Source: Bradyrhizobium sp. CCGUVB1N3 | Lineage (GTDB): Bacteria; Pseudomonadota; Alphaproteobacteria; Rhizobiales; Xanthobacteraceae | DNA length: 64,000 nucleotides | Reading direction: 5' to 3' | Assembly: GCF_024199925.1 (NCBI RefSeq) | Contig: NZ_JANADR010000001.1 | Coordinates: 496,001 to 560,000 of the forward strand | Shown: positions 33,923 through 42,694 of the stretch, in pieces | Layout of the letters: every line of letters begins with the position of its first letter | Numbering within the stretch: position 1 is the first letter of the stretch | Notes under the pieces: model-generated | Seen by the model: only the letters and a program-made list of their open reading frames with translations | Database searches by the model: none | Told to the model about the DNA's origin: nothing | Program-made: the position numbers and the translations under genes

Positions 33923-35443
33923 TCAGAAGAAGCCGAGCGCCTTGGTCGAGTAACTGACCAGGACGTTCTTGGTCTGCTGGTAATGATCCAGCATCATCTT
34001 GTGCGTCTCGCGCCCGATGCCGGACTGCTTGTAGCCGCCAAATGCCGCGTGCGCGGGATAGGCGTGATAGCAATTGGTCCAGACGCGGCCGGCCTGGATG
34101 GCGCGGCCGAACCGGTAGGCGCGATTGCCGTTACGGGTCCAGACGCCGGCACCCAACCCGTAGAGCGTGTCGTTGGCGATCGCGAGTGCGTCTTCCTCGG
34201 TCTTGAACTTCGTGACCGACACAACCGGGCCAAAGATCTCCTCTTGGAAGATGCGCATCTTGTTGGTGCCTTCGAAGATGGTCGGCTCGACGTAATAGCC
34301 TTCGGCGAGCTCGCCCTCCATTTTGGCGCGCTGGCCGCCGGTCAGCACTTTCGCGCCTTCCTGCTTGCCGATGTCGAGATAGGACAGGATCTTCTCAAGC
34401 TGGTCGTTGGAGGCCTGTGCGCCGATCATGGTGCTGGCGTCCAACGGATGACCCTGCTTGATCTTCTTGGTGCGAGCGACCGCCTTCTCCATGAACCTGT
34501 CATAGATCGATTCCTGCACCAGCACGCGGCTCGGGCAGGTGCAGACCTCGCCCTGGTTGAGCGCGAACATGGCAAAACCCTCGAGGGCCTTGTCCAGGAA
34601 ATCGTCGTCGGCTTCCGCAACGTCGGCGAAGAAGATGTTCGGCGACTTGCCGCCGAGCTCCAGCGTCACGGGGATGAGGTTGTCGGACGCATATTGCATG
34701 ATCATGCGTCCCGTCGTCGTCTCGCCGGTGAAGGCGATCTTGGCGATCCGCTTGTTCTGTGCGAGCGGTTTGCCGGCCTCGATGCCGAAACCGTTGACGA
34801 CGTTGATGACGCCCGGCGGCAGGATGTCCGCGATCAGCTCCATCACGGCGAGGATGCCGAGCGGCGTCTGTTCGGCCGGCTTGAGGACCACGCAATTGCC
34901 CGCGGCCAGCGCTGGAGCCAGCTTCCAGGTCGCCATCAGGATCGGGAAGTTCCAGGGAATGATCTGGCCGACGACGCCGAGCGGCTCATGGTAGTGATAC
35001 GCGACGGTGTCGTGGTCGATCTCGGAGATGCCGCCTTCCTGGGCGCGTACCACGCTAGCGAAATAGCGCCAGTGGTCGACGACGAGTGGCATGTCGGCAT
35101 GGGTCGTCTCACGGATCGGCTTGCCGTTGTCGAACGTCTCGATCAGCGCGAGGAGGTCGAGATTGGCCTCCAACTTGTCTGCAATCTTGTTCAGGATGCG
35201 CGAGCGCTCCTGCGCCGACGCCTTGCCCCAGGCATCCTTGGCCTTGTGCGCGGCGTCCAGCGCAAGCTCGATGTCGGCGGCGGTGGAGCGCGGCACCGCG
35301 CAGAGCTTCTTGCCGGTGATGGGGCTTGGATTATCGAAATATTTTCCTTCTACCGGCGCCACCCATTTGCCGCCGATGAAATTGTCGTAGCGTTCGCGGA
35401 TAAGGAGCTGTTTCGAGACTTGGTCGAGCGCTTGCTGGAACAT
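33923..35443 (-). CDS. Acetaldehyde dehydrogenase, ExaC/AldB-type
   Basis: This 506-residue NAD-dependent ALDH belongs to the group that oxidises acetaldehyde from alcohol or acetoin breakdown. Key residues are N165 in IPWNFP, E262 in LELGGKSPN and C301 in [11 protein letters not shown]; the CTC pair is a group hallmark. The ATG follows a textbook GGAGGAAATGTC leader, and a frame extending 80 codons upstream is rejected. A DUF779 gene follows and a 306-base gap precedes. Such genes often respond to sigma-54/AcoR- or ExaDE-type control, but no -24/-12 pair was verified here. Confidence 0.93.
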   Translation of the reverse strand: MFQQALDQVSKQLLIRERYDNFIGGKWVAPVEGKYFDNPSPITGKKLCAVPRSTAADIELALDAAHKAKDAWGKASAQERSRILNKIADKLEANLDLLALIETFDNGKPIRETTHADMPLVVDHWRYFASVVRAQEGGISEIDHDTVAYHYHEPLGVVGQIIPWNFPILMATWKLAPALAAGNCVVLKPAEQTPLGILAVMELIADILPPGVINVVNGFGIEAGKPLAQNKRIAKIAFTGETTTGRMIMQYASDNLIPVTLELGGKSPNIFFADVAEADDDFLDKALEGFAMFALNQGEVCTCPSRVLVQESIYDRFMEKAVARTKKIKQGHPLDASTMIGAQASNDQLEKILSYLDIGKQEGAKVLTGGQRAKMEGELAEGYYVEPTIFEGTNKMRIFQEEIFGPVVSVTKFKTEEDALAIANDTLYGLGAGVWTRNGNRAYRFGRAIQAGRVWTNCYHAYPAHAAFGGYKQSGIGRETHKMMLDHYQQTKNVLVSYSTKALGFF

Positions 35444-35749
35444 GACATTTCCTCCGTGGGATTGACGAATTTTTTGTACTTGTGGTCTGCGGTCCCGCGC
35501 CTGGTTGACCGTTTGCTCCGATCGCGGCGGTGCAGCACGGCGCAACTGGTTGGCTAGGAGCGCAGCAGGCTCCAGCAGCGAGTGGGATTCAGTTATCCCG
35601 GCGAAACCATCAGGAAGTCTGCGCTCAGCGCGGACGTTCGTCAACGTTATATGCGAACGGATATTGCGCGGCATTAGGACCAAAGTAATAGACGGCCTCG
35701 CCGGGGCGCGAACAGATTCGCACGCCCGGCGCCGTGATGAGGCTCGATA
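35444..35749. promoter_or_regulatory. Intergenic region with a degenerate Mo-box-like site
   Basis: No gene is seen. A weak inverted repeat, CGTTATAT and ATATTGCG separated by 8 bases (35645-35668), resembles a Mo-box but matches the 22-position consensus at only about 14 sites. It lies about 200 bases upstream of the ExaC-type gene, so any effect is uncertain. Confidence 0.35.
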
Positions 35750-36751
35750 TTATTTCGGCAAGGCGACGGGCTTCAGCGCGAACGGGCCGGGATCCTCGTC
35801 CTTGTTCGGGCCGATGAGGTGAGACAGCTTGCCCTCGGCAACCCAGGCGACATCACCGATCTGCGTCACCGAGACGGGCTCGGCAAGACCGTCCTTGATG
35901 ATCTCGATCTTCGCGTCATTGCCGCTGACCGTGACCTTGTCGAGACGGCCCGCGCCCTCGATCAGGAGCAGACCGCTGCCATCGGCGCGCAATGCGTCGG
36001 CGTGATCCAGTGGCTGCGACGGCTTGAGCTCGGTGATCGCACCGGACTTACCGTCCTTCAAGCCGATCCTGAACAGCTTGGCCGGAATGTAGGTGGTCAC
36101 ATAGAGGTAGCCGTCAGCCCCGACGGCGATGCCGTCGAGGCCGACGCCGTCCTTGGCCGGCGCCAGCGCCGGGTCTGTTGCCCAGACCTCGAGCGCGGTC
36201 GCGCCTGGCTTCAGGCTATAGACATAGGGGGCGAAGGAATCGGTAACGTACGCCGTGCCGTCGCTGCCGACCGCAATGTCATTGCAGAATGACTTGTCGT
36301 CCTTCAGCGCGAAGCTGCCCTTGGCTGCGCCGGTGCGGAGATCGAATGTCTTCAACCACGCGCCCTTGCCATCGCCTGGGCTCGGGACGCCGAGGCCGGT
36401 AAGGTCGTTGGAGCAGACGTACAGCGTGCCGCTGGCCTGGTCGGCCAGCACCCCGAGGGTGGAGCGGCTGCCGCCTGCACCGGGCGAGATGAAGGCGTCC
36501 ACCTTGCCGCTGGGCGTAATCCTCGTCACGCCGCCGAGGTTGAAGCTGCCGACGTAAAGTGCGCCGTCGTTGGTCGACGTCACGCTTTCGGGGAAGCTCC
36601 TGTCGGCAAGCCTGATTGGTGCGTTCTGTGCATGCACGAAGCCTGCGGTTAGTCCAAGGAAGGCGATGGTCCATGCGGCCGCGCCGAGCGCGCGACCGGT
36701 CTTGAGCGTTTCTCCCTGCTTACGCGAAGCAGCGTCATTTTCTTGTTTCAT
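35750..36751 (-). CDS. Secreted SMP-30/gluconolactonase-like beta-propeller protein
   Basis: This 333-residue exported protein has an N-terminal signal peptide (about 20-41, cut after VHA). The mature part is a predicted six-bladed beta-propeller with repeated strands such as SVTSTNDGALYVGSF, CNDIAVGSDGTAYVTDSF and DGIAVGADGYLYVTTY, typical of SMP-30/gluconolaconase-like lactonases, which use a divalent metal. The catalytic metal ligands (Glu/Asn/Asp) cannot be assigned with certainty. It is divergent from a small Cys-rich gene, and a near-perfect Mo-box lies 80 bases upstream of its start. Confidence 0.78.
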   Translation of the reverse strand: MKQENDAASRKQGETLKTGRALGAAAWTIAFLGLTAGFVHAQNAPIRLADRSFPESVTSTNDGALYVGSFNLGGVTRITPSGKVDAFISPGAGGSRSTLGVLADQASGTLYVCSNDLTGLGVPSPGDGKGAWLKTFDLRTGAAKGSFALKDDKSFCNDIAVGSDGTAYVTDSFAPYVYSLKPGATALEVWATDPALAPAKDGVGLDGIAVGADGYLYVTTYIPAKLFRIGLKDGKSGAITELKPSQPLDHADALRADGSGLLLIEGAGRLDKVTVSGNDAKIEIIKDGLAEPVSVTQIGDVAWVAEGKLSHLIGPNKDEDPGPFALKPVALPK

Positions 36752-36830
36752 GATTGAAAGTCCTGATGAATACGGGGCTATTCTTCAGAAGCGTTGCGGC
36801 GTCGGCCGGAAACTGCTCCGCCTTGCCGCG

Positions 36831-36858
36831 ATCGATATATATGGATAAATATAGCGAT
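36831..36858. promoter_or_regulatory. Mo-box (ModE operator) candidate 4
   Basis: Halves ATCGATATATA and AATATAGCGAT lie 6 bases apart and match the Mo-box at 19 of 22 positions. It sits between the divergent SMP-30-like gene and the small Cys-rich gene, 34 bases before the latter's ATG. It is one of the two best matches in the window. Confidence 0.72.
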
Positions 36859-36892
36859 ACGAAGGCTGATGCCTGGACGCGGAGGATCGCCG

Positions 36893-37132
36893 ATGGTCCG
36901 TCATATCTCGCAGGTGTACGACGCCGCCGCCGATCCCCGGCCGGACACCCAGCACAGGTGCTTGAACTGCAACGGGGTCATCGCCGGCCTGGCCGATCAG
37001 GATCTGGGGCTCGGCCTCGACACCAGGGTCGGTCTGGTGTCGGACGAATGCGCGCTCATCTGCAACGTGTGCACTGCAAAATTGATCGAAACGCGAGCGT
37101 CTGAGCCCGTAACGGCCGCGTCTCGGCGGTAA
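36893..37132 (+). CDS. Small Cys-rich protein, zinc-ribbon-like
   Basis: I do not recognise this 79-residue protein. It starts MVRHISQVYDAAADPRPDTQ after GGAGG. Cysteines at 23 and 26 (CLNC) and 54, 58 and 61 (CALICNVC) form two CxxC knuckles, like a small zinc ribbon or rubredoxin-type metal site. There is no signal peptide or membrane helix. A Mo-box lies just upstream, so it is a candidate metal-related member of the local regulon. Longer frames exist upstream but pass through the operator. Confidence 0.65.
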   Translation: MVRHISQVYDAAADPRPDTQHRCLNCNGVIAGLADQDLGLGLDTRVGLVSDECALICNVCTAKLIETRASEPVTAASRR

Positions 37133-37258
37133 CGCATTCGTTCAAATTGTCTGCAATTTGCCGACCCGCCGCCAACCCTGCCGACAAGTACCGCGCGGTC
37201 TTAAACCTGGCCTTTGGAACCCGCGTTCATCCTTCCCGGAAAAGGGTGGGGCATCAAC

Positions 37259-37522
37259 ATGTCGGTTCTCAAGGAGATCGTCGCTGCGGTGGCCGGAGTC
37301 TACGCGGTCCTGTTCGTCTGCGACGCATTGTTCGGCATCAACGAGACGCGTTTCGACGACGCCTATTATGGCCGCGACTTCTACGCGCCGCGGCCGAAGG
37401 AGTTTCGCTTCGCAAGCGATACGCCGCCGGCCGTCCGCGTCAGCGACGCCTTCGCGCAGTTCTTGCCGGGTGAAGCAAAGCCGGGAAAACGTTACTCGTC
37501 TTTGACGACCATCATTCGCTAG
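37259..37522 (+). CDS. Small membrane-anchored protein of unknown function
   Basis: I do not recognise the gene. The 87-residue product starts MSVLKEIVAAVAGVYAVLFVC, which gives one N-terminal helix that looks more like an anchor than a cleaved signal. The rest is polar with tyrosine-rich segments (DDAYYGRDFYAPRPKEF). It is convergent with an alpha/beta hydrolase only 7 bases away. An upstream ATG would add 15 residues but lacks a Shine-Dalgarno. Confidence 0.55.
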   Translation: MSVLKEIVAAVAGVYAVLFVCDALFGINETRFDDAYYGRDFYAPRPKEFRFASDTPPAVRVSDAFAQFLPGEAKPGKRYSSLTTIIR

Positions 37523-37529
37523 CCCGTCG

Positions 37530-38426
37530 TCACTCCCCCTGGATCCATTCGGCCACGCCGCGCCAGAGCGTGTCGCGGTGGTCGGGGCGGAAGAAGCCGA
37601 AATGGCCTATAGTCTTGGCGCCGACGTCGGACGGCCTGACGGTCAGTACCTCCGGCTTGGTCGACGTGAAGCCCGAACAGAGCAACTCCACCGCGGGCCG
37701 TGTCGCCCAAGGGTCGTCCGAGAAGGTGAGCGCACGCAATTCGCCCTTATAGTTCGCGAAGTTTGCCAGCGCCGGAAGCCCGGAGTCGAAGAGGTGGCGC
37801 GGACTGCTCACCCATTTGGTCCCTTGCAGGAACACGCCCTTGGGCAGGTCCTCGCCGATGCCGAGCCAGCCCGGCGCATAGCCGAGCAGGTGGGTCAGCG
37901 GCGCGCCAATGAAATTCATGAAGGCGAAGACGCGGTAGTTTTCCGGGGGCGGGATCAGCTTCCACGTTGCCGCCTGCGAAGCCACGAACAGCGCGCGCGA
38001 GATCTCGCTGTTGTTCTCGATCAGGCCGAGCGCCTGGCCACCGAAGGAATGGCCGACATAGCCGAGCGGCAGGCCGTGATAGCGCTCGCGCATCCATTTG
38101 ACCGCGGCGGTGACATCGAGCGCGGCCCAGTCCGACATCGAGGCGTTGAAGCCGACCAGTGATTTCGGCTGGTTGTAGCCGACCAGCGCCGGCAAGCGGG
38201 AGTCGCCGATGCCGCGGTAATCGTAGGTCAGGACCGCGCAGCCGCGGTTGGCGAGGTAGGAGGCAAAGCCGCGATAGACTTTGCGGGGAACGGCGGTCGC
38301 GGAATTGATCAGGACGGCGTGGCGCTTGGCGCCGCGCGGCAGGAACAGGGTGCCGGTCAGCGAATAGCCGTCGACGGCCGGAAAGCTGATGTCGTCGATA
38401 AAAACGTCGTCGAGTGCCGCGTCCAT
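37530..38426 (-). CDS. Alpha/beta hydrolase (serine aminopeptidase S33-like)
   Basis: This 298-residue alpha/beta-hydrolase-fold protein has the nucleophile elbow GHSFGG (about 121-126, Ser nucleophile). A late Asp (near [10 protein letters not shown]) and His ([12 protein letters not shown]) can complete the triad. The N-terminal part [14 protein letters not shown] is typical of Hydrolase_4/S33 esterase-like enzymes. No signal peptide is present. The start ATG was set by the fold; the frame extends far upstream into antisense of the DAHP synthase. The substrate (ester, lipid or peptide) is unknown. Confidence 0.85.
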   Translation of the reverse strand: MDAALDDVFIDDISFPAVDGYSLTGTLFLPRGAKRHAVLINSATAVPRKVYRGFASYLANRGCAVLTYDYRGIGDSRLPALVGYNQPKSLVGFNASMSDWAALDVTAAVKWMRERYHGLPLGYVGHSFGGQALGLIENNSEISRALFVASQAATWKLIPPPENYRVFAFMNFIGAPLTHLLGYAPGWLGIGEDLPKGVFLQGTKWVSSPRHLFDSGLPALANFANYKGELRALTFSDDPWATRPAVELLCSGFTSTKPEVLTVRPSDVGAKTIGHFGFFRPDHRDTLWRGVAEWIQGE

Positions 38427-38609
38427 GAGCAGCGCACGCCCCAGAGGTTTTCCGCACGCCCCCCAGCAAATGCGAATTCGGCTTTGTCCGCAAGGGCTTG
38501 CATGCGGAAATGGATTTACAACTGGCGAGGCGATGCTAGCCTGTGTATAAGGCCGCTCGCGCAACCCACAGATCAGGTTGCTGTTTTTGCTTTTAGAAGA
38601 GGATTTGCG

Positions 38610-39998
38610 ATGTCCGAGCGATGGACACCCGAGAGCTGGCGCAGCAAGCCCGTGCTGCAGGTCCCCGACTATCCCGACGCCAAGGCGTTGGCCGATGTCG
38701 AGGCGCAGCTTGCGAGCTTTCCGCCGCTGGTGTTCGCCGGCGAGGCGCGCAATCTGAAGAAGGCGCTGGCGCGGGTTGCGGCCGGCGAGGCCTTCCTGCT
38801 CCAGGGCGGCGACTGCGCCGAGAGCTTTGCCGAGCACGGCGCCAACAATATCCGCGACTTCTTCCGCGTGCTGCTCCAGATGGCGGTGGTGCTCACCTAT
38901 GCGGGCGCGGTCCCCGTGGTGAAGGTTGGCCGTATCGCCGGGCAGTTCGCAAAACCGCGCTCCTCGCCGACGGAGAAGGTTGATGGCATCGAGCTGCCGA
39001 GCTATCGCGGCGATATCGTCAACGACATCGCGTTCACCAAGGAAGCGCGCGTTCCGGATCCGCAGCGCCAGCTGATGGCCTACCGCCAGTCGGCGGCGAC
39101 GCTGAACCTGCTGCGCGCGTTCGCGACCGGCGGCTTCGCCAATCTCGGCAGCGTGCATCAGTGGATGCTCGGCTTCCTGAAGGATTCTCCGCAGTCCCGC
39201 CGCTACAAGGAACTGGCCGACCGCATCTCGGACGCGCTGAACTTCATGCGCGCCTGCGGCCTTGATCTCGAAAGCCACCCCGAGCTGCGCGCTACCGATT
39301 TCTACACCAGCCACGAGGCGCTGCTGCTCGGCTACGAGCAGGCCATGACCCGCGTCGATTCCACGACCGGCGACTGGTACGCCACGTCAGGTCACATGAT
39401 CTGGATTGGCGACCGCACCCGCCAGCTCGACCACGGCCATATCGAATATTTCCGCGGCATCAAGAACCCGATCGGGCTGAAGTGCGGCCCGTCGCTGAAG
39501 GCCGACGAGCTGCTCAAGCTGATCGACGTGCTCAACCCCGACAACGAGCCCGGCCGGCTGACGCTGATCGGCCGCTTCGGCTCCGACAAGGTCGGCGAGC
39601 ATCTGCCGAACATGATCCGCGCGGTGCAGCGCGAGGGCAGGGTGGTCGTCTGGTCCTGCGATCCCATGCACGGCAACACCATCACCTCCACCAGCGGCTA
39701 CAAGACGCGGCCGTTCGACCGCATCCTGTCGGAGGTGAAGTCGTTTTTCGCGATCCACGCGGCCGAAGGAACGCATGCCGGCGGCGTGCATCTGGAGATG
39801 ACCGGCAAGGACGTCACCGAATGCCTCGGCGGCGCGCGCGCGATCACGGACGAGGACCTCAACGACCGCTACCACACGGTCTGCGATCCCCGCCTCAACG
39901 CCGAGCAATCGATCGACATGGCGTTCCTGATCGCGGAGCTCTTGAAGCAGGATCGCGCCGGCAAGGCGAAGCCGATGCCGGTCGCAGCGGGGCTCTAA
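38610..39998 (+). CDS. 3-Deoxy-7-phosphoheptulonate synthase, class II
   Basis: This 462-residue plant-type (class II) DAHP synthase condenses phosphoenolpyruvate and erythrose 4-phosphate, the entry step of the shikimate pathway. Diagnostic segments are [10 protein letters not shown] (about 68-77, metal Cys), [14 protein letters not shown] (PEP site), SCDPMHGNT and [16 protein letters not shown] (metal Glu). Length is standard. The ATG follows AGAAGAGGA. A reading frame running from inside the divergent hydrolase is rejected. It leads a likely transcript with dgkA and nadE. Confidence 0.96.
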   Translation: MSERWTPESWRSKPVLQVPDYPDAKALADVEAQLASFPPLVFAGEARNLKKALARVAAGEAFLLQGGDCAESFAEHGANNIRDFFRVLLQMAVVLTYAGAVPVVKVGRIAGQFAKPRSSPTEKVDGIELPSYRGDIVNDIAFTKEARVPDPQRQLMAYRQSAATLNLLRAFATGGFANLGSVHQWMLGFLKDSPQSRRYKELADRISDALNFMRACGLDLESHPELRATDFYTSHEALLLGYEQAMTRVDSTTGDWYATSGHMIWIGDRTRQLDHGHIEYFRGIKNPIGLKCGPSLKADELLKLIDVLNPDNEPGRLTLIGRFGSDKVGEHLPNMIRAVQREGRVVVWSCDPMHGNTITSTSGYKTRPFDRILSEVKSFFAIHAAEGTHAGGVHLEMTGKDVTECLGGARAITDEDLNDRYHTVCDPRLNAEQSIDMAFLIAELLKQDRAGKAKPMPVAAGL

Positions 39999-40002
39999 GA
40001 TC

Positions 40003-40356
40003 TTGCTGCGGCTCTGGAAGGCCACGATCAATTCGCGCAACGGTCTGGCCTTTGCGTTCCGCTCGGAGCAGGCCATCCGCGAGGAGATATTTGCGCTGCT
40101 GCTGTCGCTGCCGCTGGCCTGGTTCATCGGCGCGACCGCGATGCGCACGGTCGAGCTGGTCTGTGCCGTCGCCTTCGTGCTGGTCGTCGAACTGCTCAAC
40201 ACGGCGGTCGAAAAGCTCGCCGACCGCCTGACGCTCGATCACGACAAGCAGATCGGTCAGGTCAAGGACATGGGCTCGGCCGCCGTCGGTGTCGCGCTGT
40301 TGATGGCAGGCGCGTTCTGGATCTTCGCCATCGTGGAGCGGATAGGGCTGGTCTAG
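40003..40356 (+). CDS. dgkA: Diacylglycerol kinase DgkA
   Basis: This 117-residue integral membrane kinase phosphorylates diacylglycerol to phosphatidic acid. Three helices are visible, and the hallmark VELLNTAVEKLADR (about 66-79) carries the catalytic Glu-Asn pair. An amphipathic N-terminal part (SRNGLAFAFRSEQAIREE) precedes them. The start is a TTG four bases after the DAHP synthase stop, supported by tight spacing; the nadE start follows 4 bases after its stop. Length is typical of the small prokaryotic form. Confidence 0.92.
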   Translation: MLRLWKATINSRNGLAFAFRSEQAIREEIFALLLSLPLAWFIGATAMRTVELVCAVAFVLVVELLNTAVEKLADRLTLDHDKQIGQVKDMGSAAVGVALLMAGAFWIFAIVERIGLV

Positions 40357-40360
40357 CCAG

Positions 40361-42118
40361 ATGACCGAACGCGTCAACCAGTTTGCCGTGACGCTCGCCC
40401 AGCTCAATCCGACGGTGGGCGATATCGACGGCAATGCCGCGAAGGCGCGCGTGGCGCGCGCGCAAGCAGCTGCCGACGGCGCCGACCTCGTTCTGTTTCC
40501 GGAATTGTTCATCGCAGGCTATCCGCCCGAAGACCTCGTGCAGAAGCCTGCCTTCCAGTCCGCCTGCCGCGCTGCGATCGAAGCGCTCGCGCGCGAGACT
40601 TCCGATGGCGGCCCCGCCATGCTGGTCGGCACGCCCTGGGTCGAGGACGGCAAGCTCTACAATGCCTGTGCGCTGCTCGATGGCGGTCGTATCGCGAGCC
40701 TGCGCTTCAAGGCCAACCTGCCGAACTACGGCGTGTTCGACGAGAAGCGGCTGTTTGCGCGCGGCCCCGCGGCCGGCCCGGTGACCGTGCGCGGCGTGCG
40801 GATCGGCGTGCCGATCTGCGAGGACATCTGGCTGGAGGAATCCGAGGACTACGAGAATGTCGTCGAGACACTGGCCGAGACCGGCGCCGAGATCATCCTC
40901 GTGCCCAACGGCTCGCCTTACGCCCGCGACAAGGGCGACGTGCGCTTGTCGGTCGCGGTCGCGCGCGTGACCGAAAGCGGCCTGCCGCTGGTCTATCTCA
41001 ACCAGGTCTGCGGCCAGGACGAGCTGGTGTTCGACGGCGCTTCGTTCGCGCTGAACGGCGATCTCTCGCTTGCCGCGCAACTGCCGGCATTCGAGGAGTG
41101 CGTTACCACGCTGCACTTCACCAAGACCGGCGACGATTGGCGCTGCAGGGGTCCGGTTGCGCAACTGCCCGAAGGCGACGAAGCCGACTATATGGCCTGC
41201 ATGCTCGGCTTGCGCGACTATGTCGGCAAGAACGGTTTTCCCGGTGTGCTGCTCGGCATTTCCGGCGGCATCGATTCAGCCTTGTGCGCGGCGATCGCGG
41301 TCGATGCGCTCGGCGCGGACCAGGTGCATGGCGTGATGCTGCCGTATCGCTTCACGGCGCCGAGCTCGATTGCGGATGCCGGCGAGCTCGCAGGCCACCT
41401 CGGGATCCGCTACGAGGTGCTGCCGATCGCGGAGGCGGTGAACGGTTTTGGGACCATCCTCTCCGACATCTTCAAGAATCTGCCGCCTGACATCACCGAG
41501 GAAAATCTCCAGGCTCGCACGCGCGGCACGCTGCTGATGGCGATCTCCAACAAGACCGGCTTGATGGTGGTGACCACCGGCAACAAGTCGGAGATGTCGG
41601 TCGGGTATGCCACGCTCTATGGTGACATGAACGGCGGCTTCAACCCGATCAAGGATATCTACAAGACGCAGGTGTTTCGGCTGGCGTCCCTGCGCAATGC
41701 GTGGAAACCGGATGACGCGCTTGGTCCCTCCGGCGAGGTCATCCCGCCTGATATCATCACCCGTCCTCCGACGGCCGAGCTGCGCGAGGACCAGCTAGAT
41801 CAGGATTCGCTGCCGCCTTACGATCTGCTCGACGCGGTGCTCGAACGCCTGGTCGAGCGCGAGGAGCCGCTGGAACAGATCATTGCCGCAGGCTTCGACC
41901 GCGCGATGGTGACGCGGATCGACCACCTCCTCAACATCGCCGAATACAAGCGCCGCCAGGCCGCGCCGGGCGTGAAGGTGACGCGGAAGAATTTTGGTCG
42001 CGACCGCCGCTACCCCATCACCAACCGTTTCCGCGACAAAGGCGAGCCCTTGCCTGCGCCCGACGAGACCCTCGTCTCACGCGGCAACCGCGCCTCGATC
42101 GACGCGTTCGAGGGTTGA
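40361..42118 (+). CDS. nadE: NAD+ synthase, glutamine-hydrolysing
   Basis: This 585-residue bifunctional enzyme makes NAD+ from nicotinic acid adenine dinucleotide. The N-terminal nitrilase-like glutaminase (about 1-255) has Glu in VLFPELFIAGYPPED, Lys in FKANLPNYGVFDEKR and nucleophile Cys in PICEDIWLEE. The C-terminal synthetase has the PP-loop SGGIDSALCAA (about 302) and TTGNKSEMSVGYATLYGD. Length fits the glutamine-dependent form. It ends a three-gene run and is followed by a cloverleaf repeat. Confidence 0.96.
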   Translation: MTERVNQFAVTLAQLNPTVGDIDGNAAKARVARAQAAADGADLVLFPELFIAGYPPEDLVQKPAFQSACRAAIEALARETSDGGPAMLVGTPWVEDGKLYNACALLDGGRIASLRFKANLPNYGVFDEKRLFARGPAAGPVTVRGVRIGVPICEDIWLEESEDYENVVETLAETGAEIILVPNGSPYARDKGDVRLSVAVARVTESGLPLVYLNQVCGQDELVFDGASFALNGDLSLAAQLPAFEECVTTLHFTKTGDDWRCRGPVAQLPEGDEADYMACMLGLRDYVGKNGFPGVLLGISGGIDSALCAAIAVDALGADQVHGVMLPYRFTAPSSIADAGELAGHLGIRYEVLPIAEAVNGFGTILSDIFKNLPPDITEENLQARTRGTLLMAISNKTGLMVVTTGNKSEMSVGYATLYGDMNGGFNPIKDIYKTQVFRLASLRNAWKPDDALGPSGEVIPPDIITRPPTAELREDQLDQDSLPPYDLLDAVLERLVEREEPLEQIIAAGFDRAMVTRIDHLLNIAEYKRRQAAPGVKVTRKNFGRDRRYPITNRFRDKGEPLPAPDETLVSRGNRASIDAFEG

Positions 42119-42158
42119 CCGAAGCGCTAGCTGGATGGGCGGTCTTGCCACCCATCAT

Positions 42159-42267
42159 ACTGTCATCATCCGCGAGGGCGGATGATCCAGTACTCCGCGG
42201 CGGAGTTTGTGGAAACCAACTAGCGCCTCGGCGTACTGGATGCCCCGCCTTCGCGGGGCATGACAGT
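42159..42267. repeat. Cloverleaf-like intergenic repeat A
   Basis: Terminal inverted repeats ACTGTCAT and ATGACAGT enclose three arms: ATCATCCGC/GCGGATGAT, CCAGTAC/GTACTGG and TGCCCCGC/GCGGGGCA. Such elements resemble the short palindromic repeats spread through Bradyrhizobium genomes. It lies where nadE and the oxidase operon converge and may act as a transcription or RNA-end barrier. Confidence 0.7.
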
Positions 42268-42293
42268 GGAGTGAGGAGCGAACCCCTTTACTG

Positions 42294-42686
42294 CTACGAC
42301 GGGGTTGCGAAGAACAGCACCCGAAGCAAGTGGGTGTATTCGGATTCGAGCACCATGATTGACACGAATACCAACACTGCAATCGGTGGCAGCAGGATGG
42401 CATAGGCCAGGGCCAGCCGCTCCCAGGCCATGTGCATGAAAACGGCGACGATCAGACCGGCCTTCAACACCATGAACAGCAGGATCAGCGACCACCTGAG
42501 ATAGCCGTGTATGCCAAAGTAGTCGACGAGGTAGGAACACGTGCTGAGGACGAACAACCAGCCCCAGACCACGAGGTAGAGCTTGATCGGGTGCTGTTGC
42601 CCCTTGGTGTGCACGGCTGCTGTTGCGGCTGCGCCATGCGCCGGAGCGTGGAGCTGTCCTTCCATGTGTACCGTCGCGTTTGTCAT
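42294..42686 (-). CDS. Cytochrome c oxidase subunit IV-like protein
   Basis: This 130-residue membrane protein has a His/Ala-rich N-terminal tail and three hydrophobic segments (about 39-58, 65-86 and 93-115) with MVLKAGLIVAVFMHM, as in prokaryotic cytochrome c oxidase subunit IV proteins. It is last in the oxidase operon, 8 bases after the subunit III gene, and is probably a small accessory subunit that stabilises the complex. The ATG was chosen because a longer frame upstream lies within the subunit III gene. Confidence 0.85.
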   Translation of the reverse strand: MTNATVHMEGQLHAPAHGAAATAAVHTKGQQHPIKLYLVVWGWLFVLSTCSYLVDYFGIHGYLRWSLILLFMVLKAGLIVAVFMHMAWERLALAYAILLPPIAVLVFVSIMVLESEYTHLLRVLFFATPS

Positions 42687-42694
42687 GCGCCACC

